Assembly: GCF_014645555.1 (NCBI RefSeq)
Contig: NZ_BMLY01000001.1
Coordinates: 1,181,427 to 1,245,426, forward strand
Direction of reading: 5' to 3'
DNA: 64,000 bases
Source of the DNA: Silvimonas amylolytica
Lineage (GTDB): Bacteria > Pseudomonadota > Gammaproteobacteria > Burkholderiales > Chitinibacteraceae
Position numbers and translations under genes: made by a program. The first letter of the stretch is position 1, and each line of letters begins with the position of its first letter. The notes beneath the pieces were generated by a model that saw only the letters and a list, made by a program, of their open reading frames with translations, was not told the origin of the DNA and searched no databases. Below are positions 27,308-36,162 of this stretch, in pieces.

Positions 27308-28207
27308 ATGACGCGCTTTGCCCGCCTGATCCGTTCGCTGGCACTGATCAGCCTGATCACCTTGTCAGGCTTGGCCAGTGCAGCAGACCGCATGCCAGTG
27401 GCGGTGAGTTTCTCAGTCCTGGGCGATCTGGTACGCCAGATTGGTGGCGAGCGGATCAACACAGTGCAGCTCGTCGGCCCGGATGAAGACGCGCACGTCT
27501 TTCAGCCTACACCTGCAGCCATCGCCGATGTCTCACGCACCAAGCTGTTTTTTGTGAATGGCCTTGGGCTGGAGGGCTGGCTGACGCGATTACAGCAAGC
27601 TGCCGGTTACAAGGGCCAAGTCATCACCGTCAATCAAGGGGGTGATGCGCTGACCATGACGGAAGATGGCAAACGCGTCACTGACCCGCATACCTGGCAA
27701 GACCCGGCGCGCGTCAAAGGCATGATCGAGGTCATTACCAGGGCGCTGGTCAGCGCTGATCCAGCCGGTAGCACCTACTACCGTCAGCGCGCAGACGCCT
27801 ACCAGAAACAACTGGATGACCTCTCCGTCTGGGCCACCACCCAGTTCAACAGCATCCCTGCGACCAAGCGCGTGATCCTGACCTCACATGATGCTTTTGG
27901 CTATCTGGGTCACCGTTTTGGCCTGAAGATTCTGGCCCCGCAAGGGGTGTCGACTGACGCAGAGCCCAGCGCCAAAGAAGTGGGTGATCTGGTCCGGCAG
28001 ATTCGTGCCAGCGGCATCCGTGCTGTGTTCATGGAAAACATCAGCAACCCGAGAATGGTGCAGCAAATTGCCGCAGAAACCGGCAACACGGCCACGGCAA
28101 GGCTGTACTCAGATGCATTGTCCAAAGACGGCAGTGCAGATACTTATCTGAAGATGTACCGCCACAATGTGACCGCACTGGTAGCGGGAATGAAGCTCAA
28201 CAAGTAA
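27308..28207 (+). CDS. Zinc ABC transporter, substrate-binding protein (AztC/ZnuA type)
   Basis: 299 aa with a cleavable signal (ends GLASAAD). It belongs to the cluster 9 metal-binding lipoprotein/SBP family. Putative ligands are His in DAHVFQPTP (about residue 63), His in DPHTW (about 128), His in TSHDAFGY (about 194) and Asp in SDALSKDG (about 268). Three His plus one Asp fits zinc-specific AztC/ZnuA proteins better than manganese binders, which carry Glu at the third site. The His-rich loop of ZnuA is absent; the His-rich small protein upstream may replace it (inference). AAGGA precedes the start. Confidence 0.9.
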   Translation: MTRFARLIRSLALISLITLSGLASAADRMPVAVSFSVLGDLVRQIGGERINTVQLVGPDEDAHVFQPTPAAIADVSRTKLFFVNGLGLEGWLTRLQQAAGYKGQVITVNQGGDALTMTEDGKRVTDPHTWQDPARVKGMIEVITRALVSADPAGSTYYRQRADAYQKQLDDLSVWATTQFNSIPATKRVILTSHDAFGYLGHRFGLKILAPQGVSTDAEPSAKEVGDLVRQIRASGIRAVFMENISNPRMVQQIAAETGNTATARLYSDALSKDGSADTYLKMYRHNVTALVAGMKLNK

Positions 28208-28220
28208 CGCCGCGCCGCAG

Positions 28221-28250
28221 GGTGGATTGTGGCTGCGTGCTGAATCCACC
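28221..28250. terminator. Hairpin between convergent genes
   Basis: GGTGGATT (28221-28228) and AATCCACC (28243-28250) form an 8-bp stem directly between the stop codons of the zinc-binding protein and MocR genes. There is no clear T run, so termination is possible but not certain. Confidence 0.4.
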
Positions 28251-29684
28251 TTACGCTTTGACGAGTGTTTTTCGAACCGTCCCAATCAGCCTGATCGCCT
28301 CACGCTTGATCTCGTCATGATTGAGCCCGGCAAAACCCAGCATCCAGCCCTCAACCTGCTGAGGGCCCAGATGGGCACTGCGCAAATCCCGTAACTGTGT
28401 ACCCGCAGCCCGCGCCGCTGGTGTCAGTAGCGCCTCATGTCCGGCCGGCAACAGTCCTGCACACTGCAAGCCACTTTCAAATCCGACCAGTTGCAACTGA
28501 TCGGCCAGGGGCGAGAACGCCTCCAGCAAGCAATCCCGCCGGCTACGATACAGCAGCCGCATGCGCCGCAAATGAGCGCCAAAATGCCCCTGGCTAATGA
28601 AGTCTGCTGTCACCGCTTGCTGCAGGTAACTACTGTGCCCGTCGCACGCCCGGCGGGCACTGCTCAACGCAGGTATCAAAGACTCAGGCGCCACTACGTA
28701 GGCCAACCGCAAGCCCGGAAACAGCACCTTGCTGAAGGTGCCGACATACAGGACGCAACCGGCGTCATCCAGCCCCTGCAAGGCAGGCAGTGGCTTGTGA
28801 TCGTACTGGTATTCGCCGTCGTAATCGTCTTCGATAATCCAGGCTTTGTGCTGACGGGCCAGTTCCAGCAAAGCCATCCGCCGCGCCAGCGACATGCGCA
28901 TGCCCAATGGATACTGATGCGACGGTGTCACGTAGATCATGCGTGGTGAGGGCAACTTTACATTGCCTTGCCAGGCCAGCCCTTCTTCATCCAGTGGCAC
29001 CGCTTGCAATACCGCTCCGGCCGCTTGTAACGCAGCGCGTGCGCCGTGGTACCCCGGATCTTCTACCCACGCAGTATCTCCGGCATCCAGCAACGTGAGT
29101 GCGAGCAATTGCAATGCCTGTTGCGAGCTGGCCAGAATCATCACCTGCCCGGCATGGCAACGCACACCGCGTGATTGCGCCAGATACGCGGCAATGGCCT
29201 GACGCAACGGCAAATGGCCCTGCGGATCGCCGTATTCCATCAGCGCGTTGTGACCCGCTTGCCGCAAGATGCGTGCCTGCAAAGCATTCCAGATTTCGTG
29301 TGGAAACGCGCGCATGTCCGGAATACACGCACGCAGACCTGCGTTGCCTTCGGCTTTGAGCGTGGTGCGCTGCATGGATAAACCCCGTTGCGACGGCCCG
29401 GCAATCGCAGTACCGCCGGTGGGCCGGGCCGGAAAGCGCGCCAGCACGTCAATGGCCACAAAGGTTCCGGCGCCCACTTTGCGGTTGACATAGCCTTCAG
29501 CTTCCAGCCTTGCGTAGGCCGCTTCGACCGTCACCCGCGCCACACCCAGCTCCATCGCCAACGCGCGCGATGCGGGCAAACGCTGACCGACACCCAGATT
29601 GCCCTGCAGGATCTGCGCGCGCACCTGGCGGCAAACCTGCTCTTGTAACGACACGCCAGCGGCGTCTTGTGCAAGCAGTGGCAT
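28251..29684 (-). CDS. MocR/PdxR-type regulator (GntR HTH plus aminotransferase fold)
   Basis: 477 aa. An N-terminal GntR winged helix (QVRAQILQGNLGVGQRLPAS, RVTVEAAYARLEAEGYV) is fused to a class I aminotransferase-like domain with the PLP-lysine motif TFSKVLFPGLRLAYV and the Asp of VEDPGYHG. MocR proteins use PLP or amino compounds as effectors and often control the divergent gene. Here that gene is a GNAT acetyltransferase 64 bp away, with CCATT/AATGG arms at 29694-29710 between them. It could equally control vitamin B6 synthesis as PdxR does. Confidence 0.9.
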   Translation of the reverse strand: MPLLAQDAAGVSLQEQVCRQVRAQILQGNLGVGQRLPASRALAMELGVARVTVEAAYARLEAEGYVNRKVGAGTFVAIDVLARFPARPTGGTAIAGPSQRGLSMQRTTLKAEGNAGLRACIPDMRAFPHEIWNALQARILRQAGHNALMEYGDPQGHLPLRQAIAAYLAQSRGVRCHAGQVMILASSQQALQLLALTLLDAGDTAWVEDPGYHGARAALQAAGAVLQAVPLDEEGLAWQGNVKLPSPRMIYVTPSHQYPLGMRMSLARRMALLELARQHKAWIIEDDYDGEYQYDHKPLPALQGLDDAGCVLYVGTFSKVLFPGLRLAYVVAPESLIPALSSARRACDGHSSYLQQAVTADFISQGHFGAHLRRMRLLYRSRRDCLLEAFSPLADQLQLVGFESGLQCAGLLPAGHEALLTPAARAAGTQLRDLRSAHLGPQQVEGWMLGFAGLNHDEIKREAIRLIGTVRKTLVKA

Positions 29685-29748
29685 TGGCCTTATCCATTTA
29701 GAGTTAATGGCATCATATGAAAGACCATTTTCACCCTAAACTGCGGCC

Positions 29749-30501
29749 ATGACCAACCCGCGGACCAAAACAATGCAAACATGGCAAAACGATCTGGGTC
29801 AGCCTCTGGGCGAACCCTTACCTGACTGGACCATGCCCCCATTTCCCCCGCAGCACATCCTAAGCGGGTTTGGTTGCCGGCTTGAACCGCTGAATGCGGC
29901 AAAGCACGGGGGTGATCTGTGGCAAGCCTTCAGTGCCGATACCGCAGGAAAAATGTGGACATACCTGACTGCCGGCCCGTTTGCCAGTCAGGCCGAACTG
30001 GAAGTCTGGCTGCGGCAGATGACCAGCAAGCCCGATCCGCAGCCGTACGCGGTTGTCGATGCTGAAACCGGAAAAACCCACGGACTGATCTGCTATCTGC
30101 GCATCGCGCCGGAATCGGCCAGCATTGAGGTGGGTTGGGTCACGTTCTCGCCGATATTGCAACAAACCACTCTGGCCACCGCCGCGCAGTTCTTGCTGAT
30201 GCGCAACGCATTTGCGCTCGGCTATCGCCGCTATGAATGGAAATGCAATGCGCTGAATATCCCGTCGCACAGGGCAGCAGAACGACTGGGGTTTACGTTT
30301 GAAGGGATCTTTCGCCAGGCCACAATCAACAAGGGCCGCAGCCGCGATACCACCTGGCTATCCATCCTCGATAAAGAGTGGGTCAAGCTGGAACCGGCGT
30401 ATCTACAGTGGCTGGATGCCAGCAACTTCGACGCAGACGGCCGTCAGCGGGTCAGTTTGTCTACGCTGACACGGGCCGCACTGGCTGGCCGCGAAGACTA
30501 A
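29749..30501 (+). CDS. GNAT family N-acetyltransferase (RimJ/RimL type)
   Basis: 250 aa. The RimJ/RimL-like GNAT domain covers about residues 35-200: RLEPLNAAKHGGDLWQAF at the start, YRRYEWKCNALNIPSHRAAERLGF around the acetyl-CoA-binding part, and FEGIFRQATINKGRSRDT at the end. Length and pattern fit a large clan whose substrates are amino acids, protein N-termini or small molecules. ATG 29749 has no obvious ribosome-binding site; ATG 29770 is an alternative. Possibly controlled by the divergent MocR regulator. Its stop overlaps the convergent thioesterase gene by 4 bp. Confidence 0.88.
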   Translation: MTNPRTKTMQTWQNDLGQPLGEPLPDWTMPPFPPQHILSGFGCRLEPLNAAKHGGDLWQAFSADTAGKMWTYLTAGPFASQAELEVWLRQMTSKPDPQPYAVVDAETGKTHGLICYLRIAPESASIEVGWVTFSPILQQTTLATAAQFLLMRNAFALGYRRYEWKCNALNIPSHRAAERLGFTFEGIFRQATINKGRSRDTTWLSILDKEWVKLEPAYLQWLDASNFDADGRQRVSLSTLTRAALAGRED

Positions 30502-30944
30502 ACCGGGAGACGCACGGCGACGTATACGCCGTGGAACGTGGCGGCCAGTTGATTGCTGGCCGTTTTTACTTCTACCGACACCGCCAGCCGGCCCTTGCCA
30601 CGGCGGGTATACATGCGAGCAAACGCGGCAAGTTCATCGGCCGATGGCGGCAAGACGTGTGCAGTAAAGTCGGTGGCAATCGGCAGTACAAAGTCAGTCG
30701 AACCGGACTGGATGACCACATCCGCACCCTCACCCGCAGCGACATTCACGGCCATCCAGCCCGCAATGGTCGCCAGTGTGGAAATACTGCCCCCAAAAGC
30801 GGTGGCGTGATCGTTGCGGTTGGGTTCAAACGGCGCTGACAAATGCCAGGCGTGCTCATCACCCAGTACTGCCACTTGCATGGCAGCCAGCAGTGGAAAC
30901 CCTTCGTGTAACCGCTGCTGCCAGGATGAGGCAAACAGGCTCAC
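30498..30944 (-). CDS. YiiD-type thioesterase-domain protein
   Basis: 148 aa. A hot-dog fold of the YiiD C-terminal family: HLSAPFEPNRNDHATAFGGSIS resembles the active-site helix region of this family, followed by VIQSGSTDFVLPIATDF. Probably a cytoplasmic acyl thioesterase; substrate unknown. It begins 4 bp after the rhlE stop on the same strand, so it is probably translated from the rhlE transcript. Confidence 0.8.
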   Translation of the reverse strand: MSLFASSWQQRLHEGFPLLAAMQVAVLGDEHAWHLSAPFEPNRNDHATAFGGSISTLATIAGWMAVNVAAGEGADVVIQSGSTDFVLPIATDFTAHVLPPSADELAAFARMYTRRGKGRLAVSVEVKTASNQLAATFHGVYVAVRLPV

Positions 30945-30948
30945 GCGC

Positions 30949-32367
30949 TCAGGAGCCCGAATTCACCGGGGTGCGCGGCGGCAGGAACAGCGCCGCAATC
31001 TGCTTGGGACGGGTGCGGCCCGTCAACGGTGCATCCGGCATTTCGGAGGCCGAAGTACGAGCGCTACCACCGAGGGCTGGCGTCTGATTGCGTACAGGCG
31101 CCATACCAGGCTTGCCGCTGCGACGGTCATTGTTGCGATCGCTACGTTGTTCGCTACGGTCATTGCGATCACTGCGCTCATGGCGCTCGCTGCGTTCGGC
31201 GCGGGCTGGCGGCTCTACGTGCGTGCCAGGTGAGAAACCCGGCACCGGCGTGAGCTGGAAATTCTTCTTGATCAGCTTCTGGATGCCGACAAAGGCTTTT
31301 TCTTCACCCGGATCAACCAGCGAGATCGCTACACCCTTGGCGCCGGCCCGGCCAGTTCGGCCAATGCGGTGCACGTAATCTTCCGGGTTGCCCGGCAACT
31401 CAAAGTTCACCACGTATGGCAGTTCCGTGATGTCCAGACCACGGGCGGCCACGTCAGTGGCGACCATGACCTTGATCCGGCCTTCCTTGAACGACGCCAA
31501 CGCTTCCATACGCGCTTTCTGGTCGCGATCACCGTGCACGGCCTCGCAGGCAAAACCTTCACGCTTCAGATCACGTGCCAGCTGATCGGCACCTTGCTTG
31601 GTGCGCGTGAACACAATCACCTGCTGCATGTCTTGCGTGCGGATCAAATGCGCCAGCAACGCGCGTTTGCGGTGGGTTTCACACGGATGAAGAATCTGTT
31701 CGACGTTATCGTTGGTGGCGTTCTGACGGGCCACTTCAACGGTCACTGGCTCGTGCAGGAAGTCAGCGACCAGTTTTTTGATTTCCGGCGAGAACGTGGC
31801 AGAGAACAGCAGCGTTTGCTTGCGGTTCACCAGCATGTCCATGATCCGGCGAATATCCGGAATGAAGCCCATATCCAGCATGCGATCGGCTTCATCGAGC
31901 ACCAGAATTTCAACTTGCGAGAGGTTCACGGTTTTTTGCTGCACGTGATCCAGCAAGCGACCCGGAGTGGCGACCAGCACTTCAATGCCGCCACGCAGTG
32001 CGGGGATCTGGCCATTGATGTCCACGCCGCCATACACCACGTGGCTACGCAAGGCCTGATACTTGCTGTAGGCCTTGACCGATTCGGCCACCTGATCGGC
32101 CAGTTCACGCGTCGGCGTCAGAATCAGCGCGCGCAGCGGATGTCGGGCCGGGGAAACACTCGTATTGGCGTGGGGTGCCAGGCGGGTCAGAATGGGCAGC
32201 GTAAACGCGGCCGTTTTGCCAGTACCGGTCTGGGCTGCACCCAGTACATCTTTACCTTCCAGCACGACAGGGATGGCTTGCGCCTGGATCGGGGTCGGGC
32301 TCTCATAGCCTTGTTCTTCAACTGCTTTGAGTACTGCGGGCGCCAGCCCCAGCGTTGCAAAAGTCAT
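30949..32367 (-). CDS. rhlE: DEAD-box RNA helicase RhlE
   Basis: 472 aa. Helicase motifs in order: Q motif (GYESPTPIQ), I AQTGTGKT, Ia [42 protein letters not shown]. The C-terminal tail after about residue 385 is a low-complexity run of Arg, Glu, Ser, Asp ([19 protein letters not shown]) and binds RNA non-specifically in relatives. RhlE acts in ribosome assembly and RNA turnover. Its 5' side borders the unassigned RNA region. Confidence 0.93.
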   Translation of the reverse strand: MTFATLGLAPAVLKAVEEQGYESPTPIQAQAIPVVLEGKDVLGAAQTGTGKTAAFTLPILTRLAPHANTSVSPARHPLRALILTPTRELADQVAESVKAYSKYQALRSHVVYGGVDINGQIPALRGGIEVLVATPGRLLDHVQQKTVNLSQVEILVLDEADRMLDMGFIPDIRRIMDMLVNRKQTLLFSATFSPEIKKLVADFLHEPVTVEVARQNATNDNVEQILHPCETHRKRALLAHLIRTQDMQQVIVFTRTKQGADQLARDLKREGFACEAVHGDRDQKARMEALASFKEGRIKVMVATDVAARGLDITELPYVVNFELPGNPEDYVHRIGRTGRAGAKGVAISLVDPGEEKAFVGIQKLIKKNFQLTPVPGFSPGTHVEPPARAERSERHERSDRNDRSEQRSDRNNDRRSGKPGMAPVRNQTPALGGSARTSASEMPDAPLTGRTRPKQIAALFLPPRTPVNSGS

Positions 32368-32630
32368 CCTGCGCTTACTCCACCAAACAAAAAATCCGGA
32401 TTACAACCGGTAATCAGACACCAGAGCGTTCTCTAAACCTCTGGATAATCAAAGAGTTTATCACGGTTCAGCTGTCACGGGCTGCATTTGCCAGCGTGTC
32501 TGTCAGCACTTTGCTTACGTTCATGCCGGATGCCACCGTCACATCAACCATATCAATGATAAATGATTGACAAAATGTAAAGAGTTGCGGTGTTTAAGGC
32601 CAACTATGACACATACATAGAAGTCTCTAC
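32368..32630. other. Intergenic region between rhlE and the candidate RNA
   Basis: No gene seen. It contains an AT-rich imperfect palindrome TCAATGATAAATGATTGA (about 32553-32570) overlapping a consensus -35 hexamer TTGACA (32567-32572), but no matching -10 box 16-18 bp further on. Confidence 0.5.
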
Positions 32631-32832
32631 CCGCCATAATGGCGTTGTCCCTGAAGCGACCCGTTGCACAAAGGCAGAGTGCAACATGACCTGGTCGCTT
32701 CTGAACCCAGACAATTCTCCGTTTGGCGGGTTGCAGTCCACTGGTCAGGCCCATGCCCCCGCATGGCCAGACTGGTGGGTGATATGCACTGAAGCCGTGG
32801 CCCCGAGCATGATGCCGGGGCCATTTTTTTTG
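32631..32832 (+). ncRNA. Unassigned structured RNA with terminator
   Basis: Paired elements in order: TTGTC (32645-32649) with GACAA (32710-32714); GAAGCGACC (32653-32661) with GGTCGCTTC (32693-32701); GTTGCAC (32663-32669) with GTGCAAC (32679-32685), which together make one long interrupted hairpin. A second arm pairs 32738-32746 with 32770-32778 and GGCCCATG with CATGGCC inside it. A strong terminator closes the unit. No convincing reading frame explains it. It could be an independent small RNA or a leader attenuating the 205-aa gene at 32891. It does not look like 6S, SRP, RNase P or tmRNA. The 5' end is not determined; CATAAT at 32635-32640 is only a weak -10 candidate. Confidence 0.6.
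32798..32831 (+). terminator. Strong intrinsic terminator
   Basis: TGGCCCCG (32798-32805) pairs with CGGGGCCA (32816-32823) and is followed by eight T. It works only rightwards, so a rightward transcript must arise between rhlE and this point. Confidence 0.92.
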
Positions 32833-32890
32833 TTTGCGGACAAACTCAATCTTGATAACATTGAGTCAGTCCATCATACAAAAACCAGCC

Positions 32891-33508
32891 ATGACTACCC
32901 CGCCGCTCAATCTGCCTGACAACGACACTCTCAAACGCTGGACGCATGGCCAGATCCTGGTTGTACCGGCGCTGAGCCGTAGCTTTGTCCTGACCAATGA
33001 TTGGGAAAATGCCCGCAGCGGCGATCATCCAGAAGCCTATCGTGATGGCGAGGCGTGGTTGTCGCGCGATACGCAGTACCTGCCGCGCCTCAATTTCCGC
33101 GTCACCGAAGCCATTGCCGCACCTGCCAAAACAAGTGCACCCGGCGGGTTTATCAGTGGTGTGTACTGGCATAGTGCCCAGGAAGGCGTCCAGGTAAGAC
33201 GCGACGGCTTCCGGGCGTTTCCTCCAGCACGCCGCAAGCATCAGCCGGGCGAAATCACAGAGCACGGCAAGCTTGTCATCCAGACGCGCCACCCGCGCAC
33301 GCTGGAAGCCATCAGTCGACTGGCGGAGCGACTAGGCACGCGTGAGCAAAGCTTGTTGCTGGATGCGCTCTACAGCGGTCTGACCCACATTGCCAGCACG
33401 CGACTGGACCCCGCGCGTGCTGAAGCGTTCCTCAAAGCTTTCAGCGTGACCCAAGCCACCGACCGGGCCACCCAGGAGCCCGATCAAGACCCTTTTTCCA
33501 TACTGTAA
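32891..33508 (+). CDS. Protein of unknown function (205 aa)
   Basis: 205 aa, soluble, no signal peptide or membrane segment. The N-terminal part is rich in Trp and Arg (DNDTLKRWTHGQILVVPALS); the C-terminal part (TLEAISRLAERLGTREQSLLLDALYSGL) looks helical. I do not recognise a domain. It begins 60 bp after the terminator of the structured RNA and may be controlled by read-through there. The sequence is unrelated to its neighbours. Confidence 0.65.
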   Translation: MTTPPLNLPDNDTLKRWTHGQILVVPALSRSFVLTNDWENARSGDHPEAYRDGEAWLSRDTQYLPRLNFRVTEAIAAPAKTSAPGGFISGVYWHSAQEGVQVRRDGFRAFPPARRKHQPGEITEHGKLVIQTRHPRTLEAISRLAERLGTREQSLLLDALYSGLTHIASTRLDPARAEAFLKAFSVTQATDRATQEPDQDPFSIL

Positions 33509-33658
33509 ACGGCCGCCAAACCTTGCAGACAGCAACATTTGCCGGTCACGCCTTGTTGCACCGCACGTCGAAGCTCTTACAGATTGGCTAGAGGTAGTGC
33601 GGCCTGTTCGGTTACAATCGAAGACTTTCCATCACCGATCCAGGCAGGAGAAACACCC

Positions 33659-34582
33659 ATGTCGATGGCTGACCGCGACGGCGTCATCTGGTACGACGGC
33701 AAACTGGTTGAGTGGCGCTCGGCGACCACCCACGTACTGACCCACACGCTGCATTACGGCCTTGGTGTATTCGAAGGCGTCCGCGCTTATGAAACCCCGA
33801 ATGGCCCGGCCATCTTCCGCCTGCAGGATCACACTGACCGCCTGTTCCGCTCTGCCCACATTCTGGGCATGAAGCTGCCGTTCTCCAAAGAAGAACTGAA
33901 CGCAGCCCAACTGGCAGTCGTCAAAGAAAATGGCCTGAAATCTTGCTACCTGCGTCCGATGGCGTTCTACGGCGCCGGCAAGCTGGGCGTTGCCCCGCCG
34001 GTTGACGATGTGCATATCATCGTGGCCGCCTGGCCTTGGGGCGCTTACCTGGGGACTGATGGCCTCGAAAAGGGCATCCGCGTGAAGACCTCCAGCTTCA
34101 CCCGCCACCACGTGAACATCACCATGTGTAAAGCCAAGGCCAACGGCAACTACATGAACTCGATCCTGGCCAATACCGAAGCCACCCGCGACGGTTACGA
34201 CGAAGCCCTGTTGCTGGACAACGAAGGCTACGTGGCAGAAGGCTCCGGCGAAAACGTGTTCATCGTGCGCAAGGGCAAGATCTACACGCCGGACCTGACC
34301 AGCGCGCTGGAAGGCATTACCCGCGACACCATCGTGCAACTGGCTGAAGAACACAATATTCCGGTGATCGAAAAGCGCATCACCCGTGACGAAGTCTATA
34401 GTGCCGATGAAGCCTTCTTTACCGGTACAGCAGCCGAAGTGACGCCGATCCGCGAACTGGATGGCCGCACCATTGGCGAAGGCCGTCGTGGCCCGGTAAC
34501 CGAACTGCTGCAAAGCCGCTATTTTGCTTGCGTGAAGGGCCAGGAAGGCTCCCGCGCCGAGTGGCTGACCCTCGTCAAGTGA
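33659..34582 (+). CDS. ilvE: Branched-chain amino acid aminotransferase IlvE
   Basis: 307 aa. A fold-type IV PLP enzyme that transfers the amino group between glutamate and the keto acids of Leu, Ile and Val. The motifs WYDGKLVEWRSATTHVLTHTL, HYGLGVFEGVRAY, CKAKANGNYMNSILAN (with the PLP lysine), and EGSGENVFIVRKG are all characteristic. CAGGAG lies 9 bp before ATG 33659; the longer frame upstream lacks family similarity. The 67-aa zinc-finger gene follows after 11 bp. Confidence 0.95.
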   Translation: MSMADRDGVIWYDGKLVEWRSATTHVLTHTLHYGLGVFEGVRAYETPNGPAIFRLQDHTDRLFRSAHILGMKLPFSKEELNAAQLAVVKENGLKSCYLRPMAFYGAGKLGVAPPVDDVHIIVAAWPWGAYLGTDGLEKGIRVKTSSFTRHHVNITMCKAKANGNYMNSILANTEATRDGYDEALLLDNEGYVAEGSGENVFIVRKGKIYTPDLTSALEGITRDTIVQLAEEHNIPVIEKRITRDEVYSADEAFFTGTAAEVTPIRELDGRTIGEGRRGPVTELLQSRYFACVKGQEGSRAEWLTLVK

Positions 34583-34593
34583 GCGACAAGAAC

Positions 34594-34797
34594 ATGAGTG
34601 ATCTCAAAGAAAACACCCAACGCGTGATCGAAGTCGGTGCGGCCGACCTGCCGCTGCACTGCCCGATGCCTGACATGATGAAATGGAACGCTCACCCGCG
34701 CGTGTTCCTGCCCATCGACCGCACTGGTGAAGCGCTGTGCCCGTATTGCGGTACGCAGTACCGCTTGAAGGCTGGCGAAGTCGTCAAGGGCCACTGA
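34594..34797 (+). CDS. Zinc-finger (CHCC type) domain protein
   Basis: 67 aa. The single domain has Cys in LHCPMP, His in NAHPRV and CPYCG, the CHCC zinc-finger pattern of small proteins related to the NDUFS6 accessory subunit of complex I. In many betaproteobacteria this gene sits between ilvE and waaF, as here. Role unknown. A terminator follows. Confidence 0.85.
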   Translation: MSDLKENTQRVIEVGAADLPLHCPMPDMMKWNAHPRVFLPIDRTGEALCPYCGTQYRLKAGEVVKGH

Positions 34798-34814
34798 GCG
34801 TTGCTCAGGCTGTA

Positions 34815-34843
34815 GACAAAACGGCGCGCTGCGCCGTTTTGTC
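34815..34843. terminator. Intrinsic terminator after ilvE unit
   Basis: GACAAAACGGCGC (34815-34827) and GCGCCGTTTTGTC (34831-34843) pair perfectly around a 3-nt spacer, with T-rich sequence in the descending arm. Confidence 0.85.
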
Positions 34844-34911
34844 ATTTACGCGTACGTTTTGTATCAGCCGTATCCAACCGCACACTTTGCAGACCAACAC
34901 TGAACCACTGC

Positions 34912-35934
34912 ATGAATAAAATCCTGATTGTGGCCCCGGCCTGGGTGGGCGATGCCATCATGGCCCAACCGCTGTACCGTCGCCTTGCCGAACGCTGGCC
35001 TGGCGTGAAGATCGACGTGCTGGCACCGCCGTGGACACGCCCGGTGCATGCCCGCATGCCCGAAATCAGCGAGACCATCGATAATCCGTTTGGTCATGGT
35101 TCATTGCGCCTGATGGAACGCATCAAGCTCGGCCGGCAACTGCGCAAGCGTGGTTACGATCAAGTTATTGTGCTGCCCAATTCACTCAAATCAGCGCTGA
35201 TTCCGTGGTTTGCCAATATCCCCAAGCGCACCGGCTGGGTGGGCGAAGCGCGTTTCATCCTGATGAACGACACCCGCACGCTTGACCCCATCGCCCTGCC
35301 GCAAATGGTCGAGCGCTTTGCCGCATTGGCCGATGCTCCGGGCGTGCCGCTGGCGCGTCCAGTACCCCATCCACGCTTGAAGATTGACCCGGCTGCGCGG
35401 GATGCTGCACTGGCCAAATTGGGTTTGACGGCAGACCGCCCGATCGTCGCGTGCTGTCCGGGTGCGGAGTACGGCCCGGCCAAACGCTGGCCTGCCAACC
35501 ATTTTGCTGATCTGGCCAATCACCGCATGTCGCTGGGTGAGCAAGTCTGGTTGTTTGGTTCCAGCAAGGATCAGGAAATCGCCAGCGAGATCGCCGCACT
35601 GGCACCGGGCACCGTTAATCTGTGCGGCCAGACCAGCCTTGCCGAAGCCATTGACCTCATGTCACTGGCACAGGTGGTCGTCGCCAATGACTCTGGCTTG
35701 ATGCACGTTGCGGCCGGTCTGGATCGACCACTGGTGGCCATTTACGGCTCCAGTTCGCCCGAGTTCACCCCGCCGCTGTCCAACCGCGCAGAAATCGTCA
35801 CGCTTGATCTGGAATGCAGCCCGTGTTTTGAACGGGTGTGTCCACTGGGCCACATGAACTGCCTGAACCAGCTGGAAGCGGATCGCGCCAATCGCGCCAT
35901 CAACAAACTGCTGTTGCTCGGCGCACACACCTGA
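34912..35934 (+). CDS. waaF: LPS heptosyltransferase II WaaF
   Basis: 340 aa, glycosyltransferase family 9. It adds the second L-glycero-D-manno-heptose to the inner core of lipopolysaccharide on the cytoplasmic face of the inner membrane. Motifs: LIVAPAWVGDAIMAQPL at the N-terminus, PGAEYGPAKRWPANHFADL in the middle (nucleotide sugar binding), VANDSGLMHVAAGL and YGSSSPEFTPPLS near the C-terminus. The length is normal. waaF rather than waaC is supported by the CCPGAEYGPAKRWP motif and by the ilvE neighbourhood. Confidence 0.92.
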   Translation: MNKILIVAPAWVGDAIMAQPLYRRLAERWPGVKIDVLAPPWTRPVHARMPEISETIDNPFGHGSLRLMERIKLGRQLRKRGYDQVIVLPNSLKSALIPWFANIPKRTGWVGEARFILMNDTRTLDPIALPQMVERFAALADAPGVPLARPVPHPRLKIDPAARDAALAKLGLTADRPIVACCPGAEYGPAKRWPANHFADLANHRMSLGEQVWLFGSSKDQEIASEIAALAPGTVNLCGQTSLAEAIDLMSLAQVVVANDSGLMHVAAGLDRPLVAIYGSSSPEFTPPLSNRAEIVTLDLECSPCFERVCPLGHMNCLNQLEADRANRAINKLLLLGAHT

Positions 35935-36091
35935 TCAACGCCAGGAAAATCACGCCTGGCGGGAGTCGTGCGCCGTGTAACGGAGAAAACCCGGCCTGGC
36001 ACCCACCATCGTTGCGAACAAGTCGTGTCACGCCAAGCCGTAATGACAAACAAGTACACACCCGCTTGCCGGGGTTATCCATTGCATCGAC

Positions 36092-36120
36092 TTGGCTGAA
36101 TACCCAGGTGCCCGCATAAT
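36092..36120 (+). promoter_or_regulatory. Putative sigma-70 promoter of flhF
   Basis: TTGGCT (36092-36097) and CATAAT (36115-36120) are 17 bp apart, 43 bp before the flhF start. I found no sigma-28 or sigma-54 consensus in this gap. Confidence 0.4.
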
Positions 36121-36162
36121 GGACATTATTAACAAGTCACTTTAAGAAGAAACGCCACTGCG

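Noticed and set aside
32590-32919. 109-codon frame across the structured RNA
   Set aside because: It runs through the terminator hairpin and into the next gene's start, and its residues show no domain; RNA pairing explains the region better.
35939-35961. Hairpin CGCCAGG/CCTGGCG after waaF
   Set aside because: No T run follows and the stem is only 7 bp with a 9-nt loop, so a terminator is not supported.
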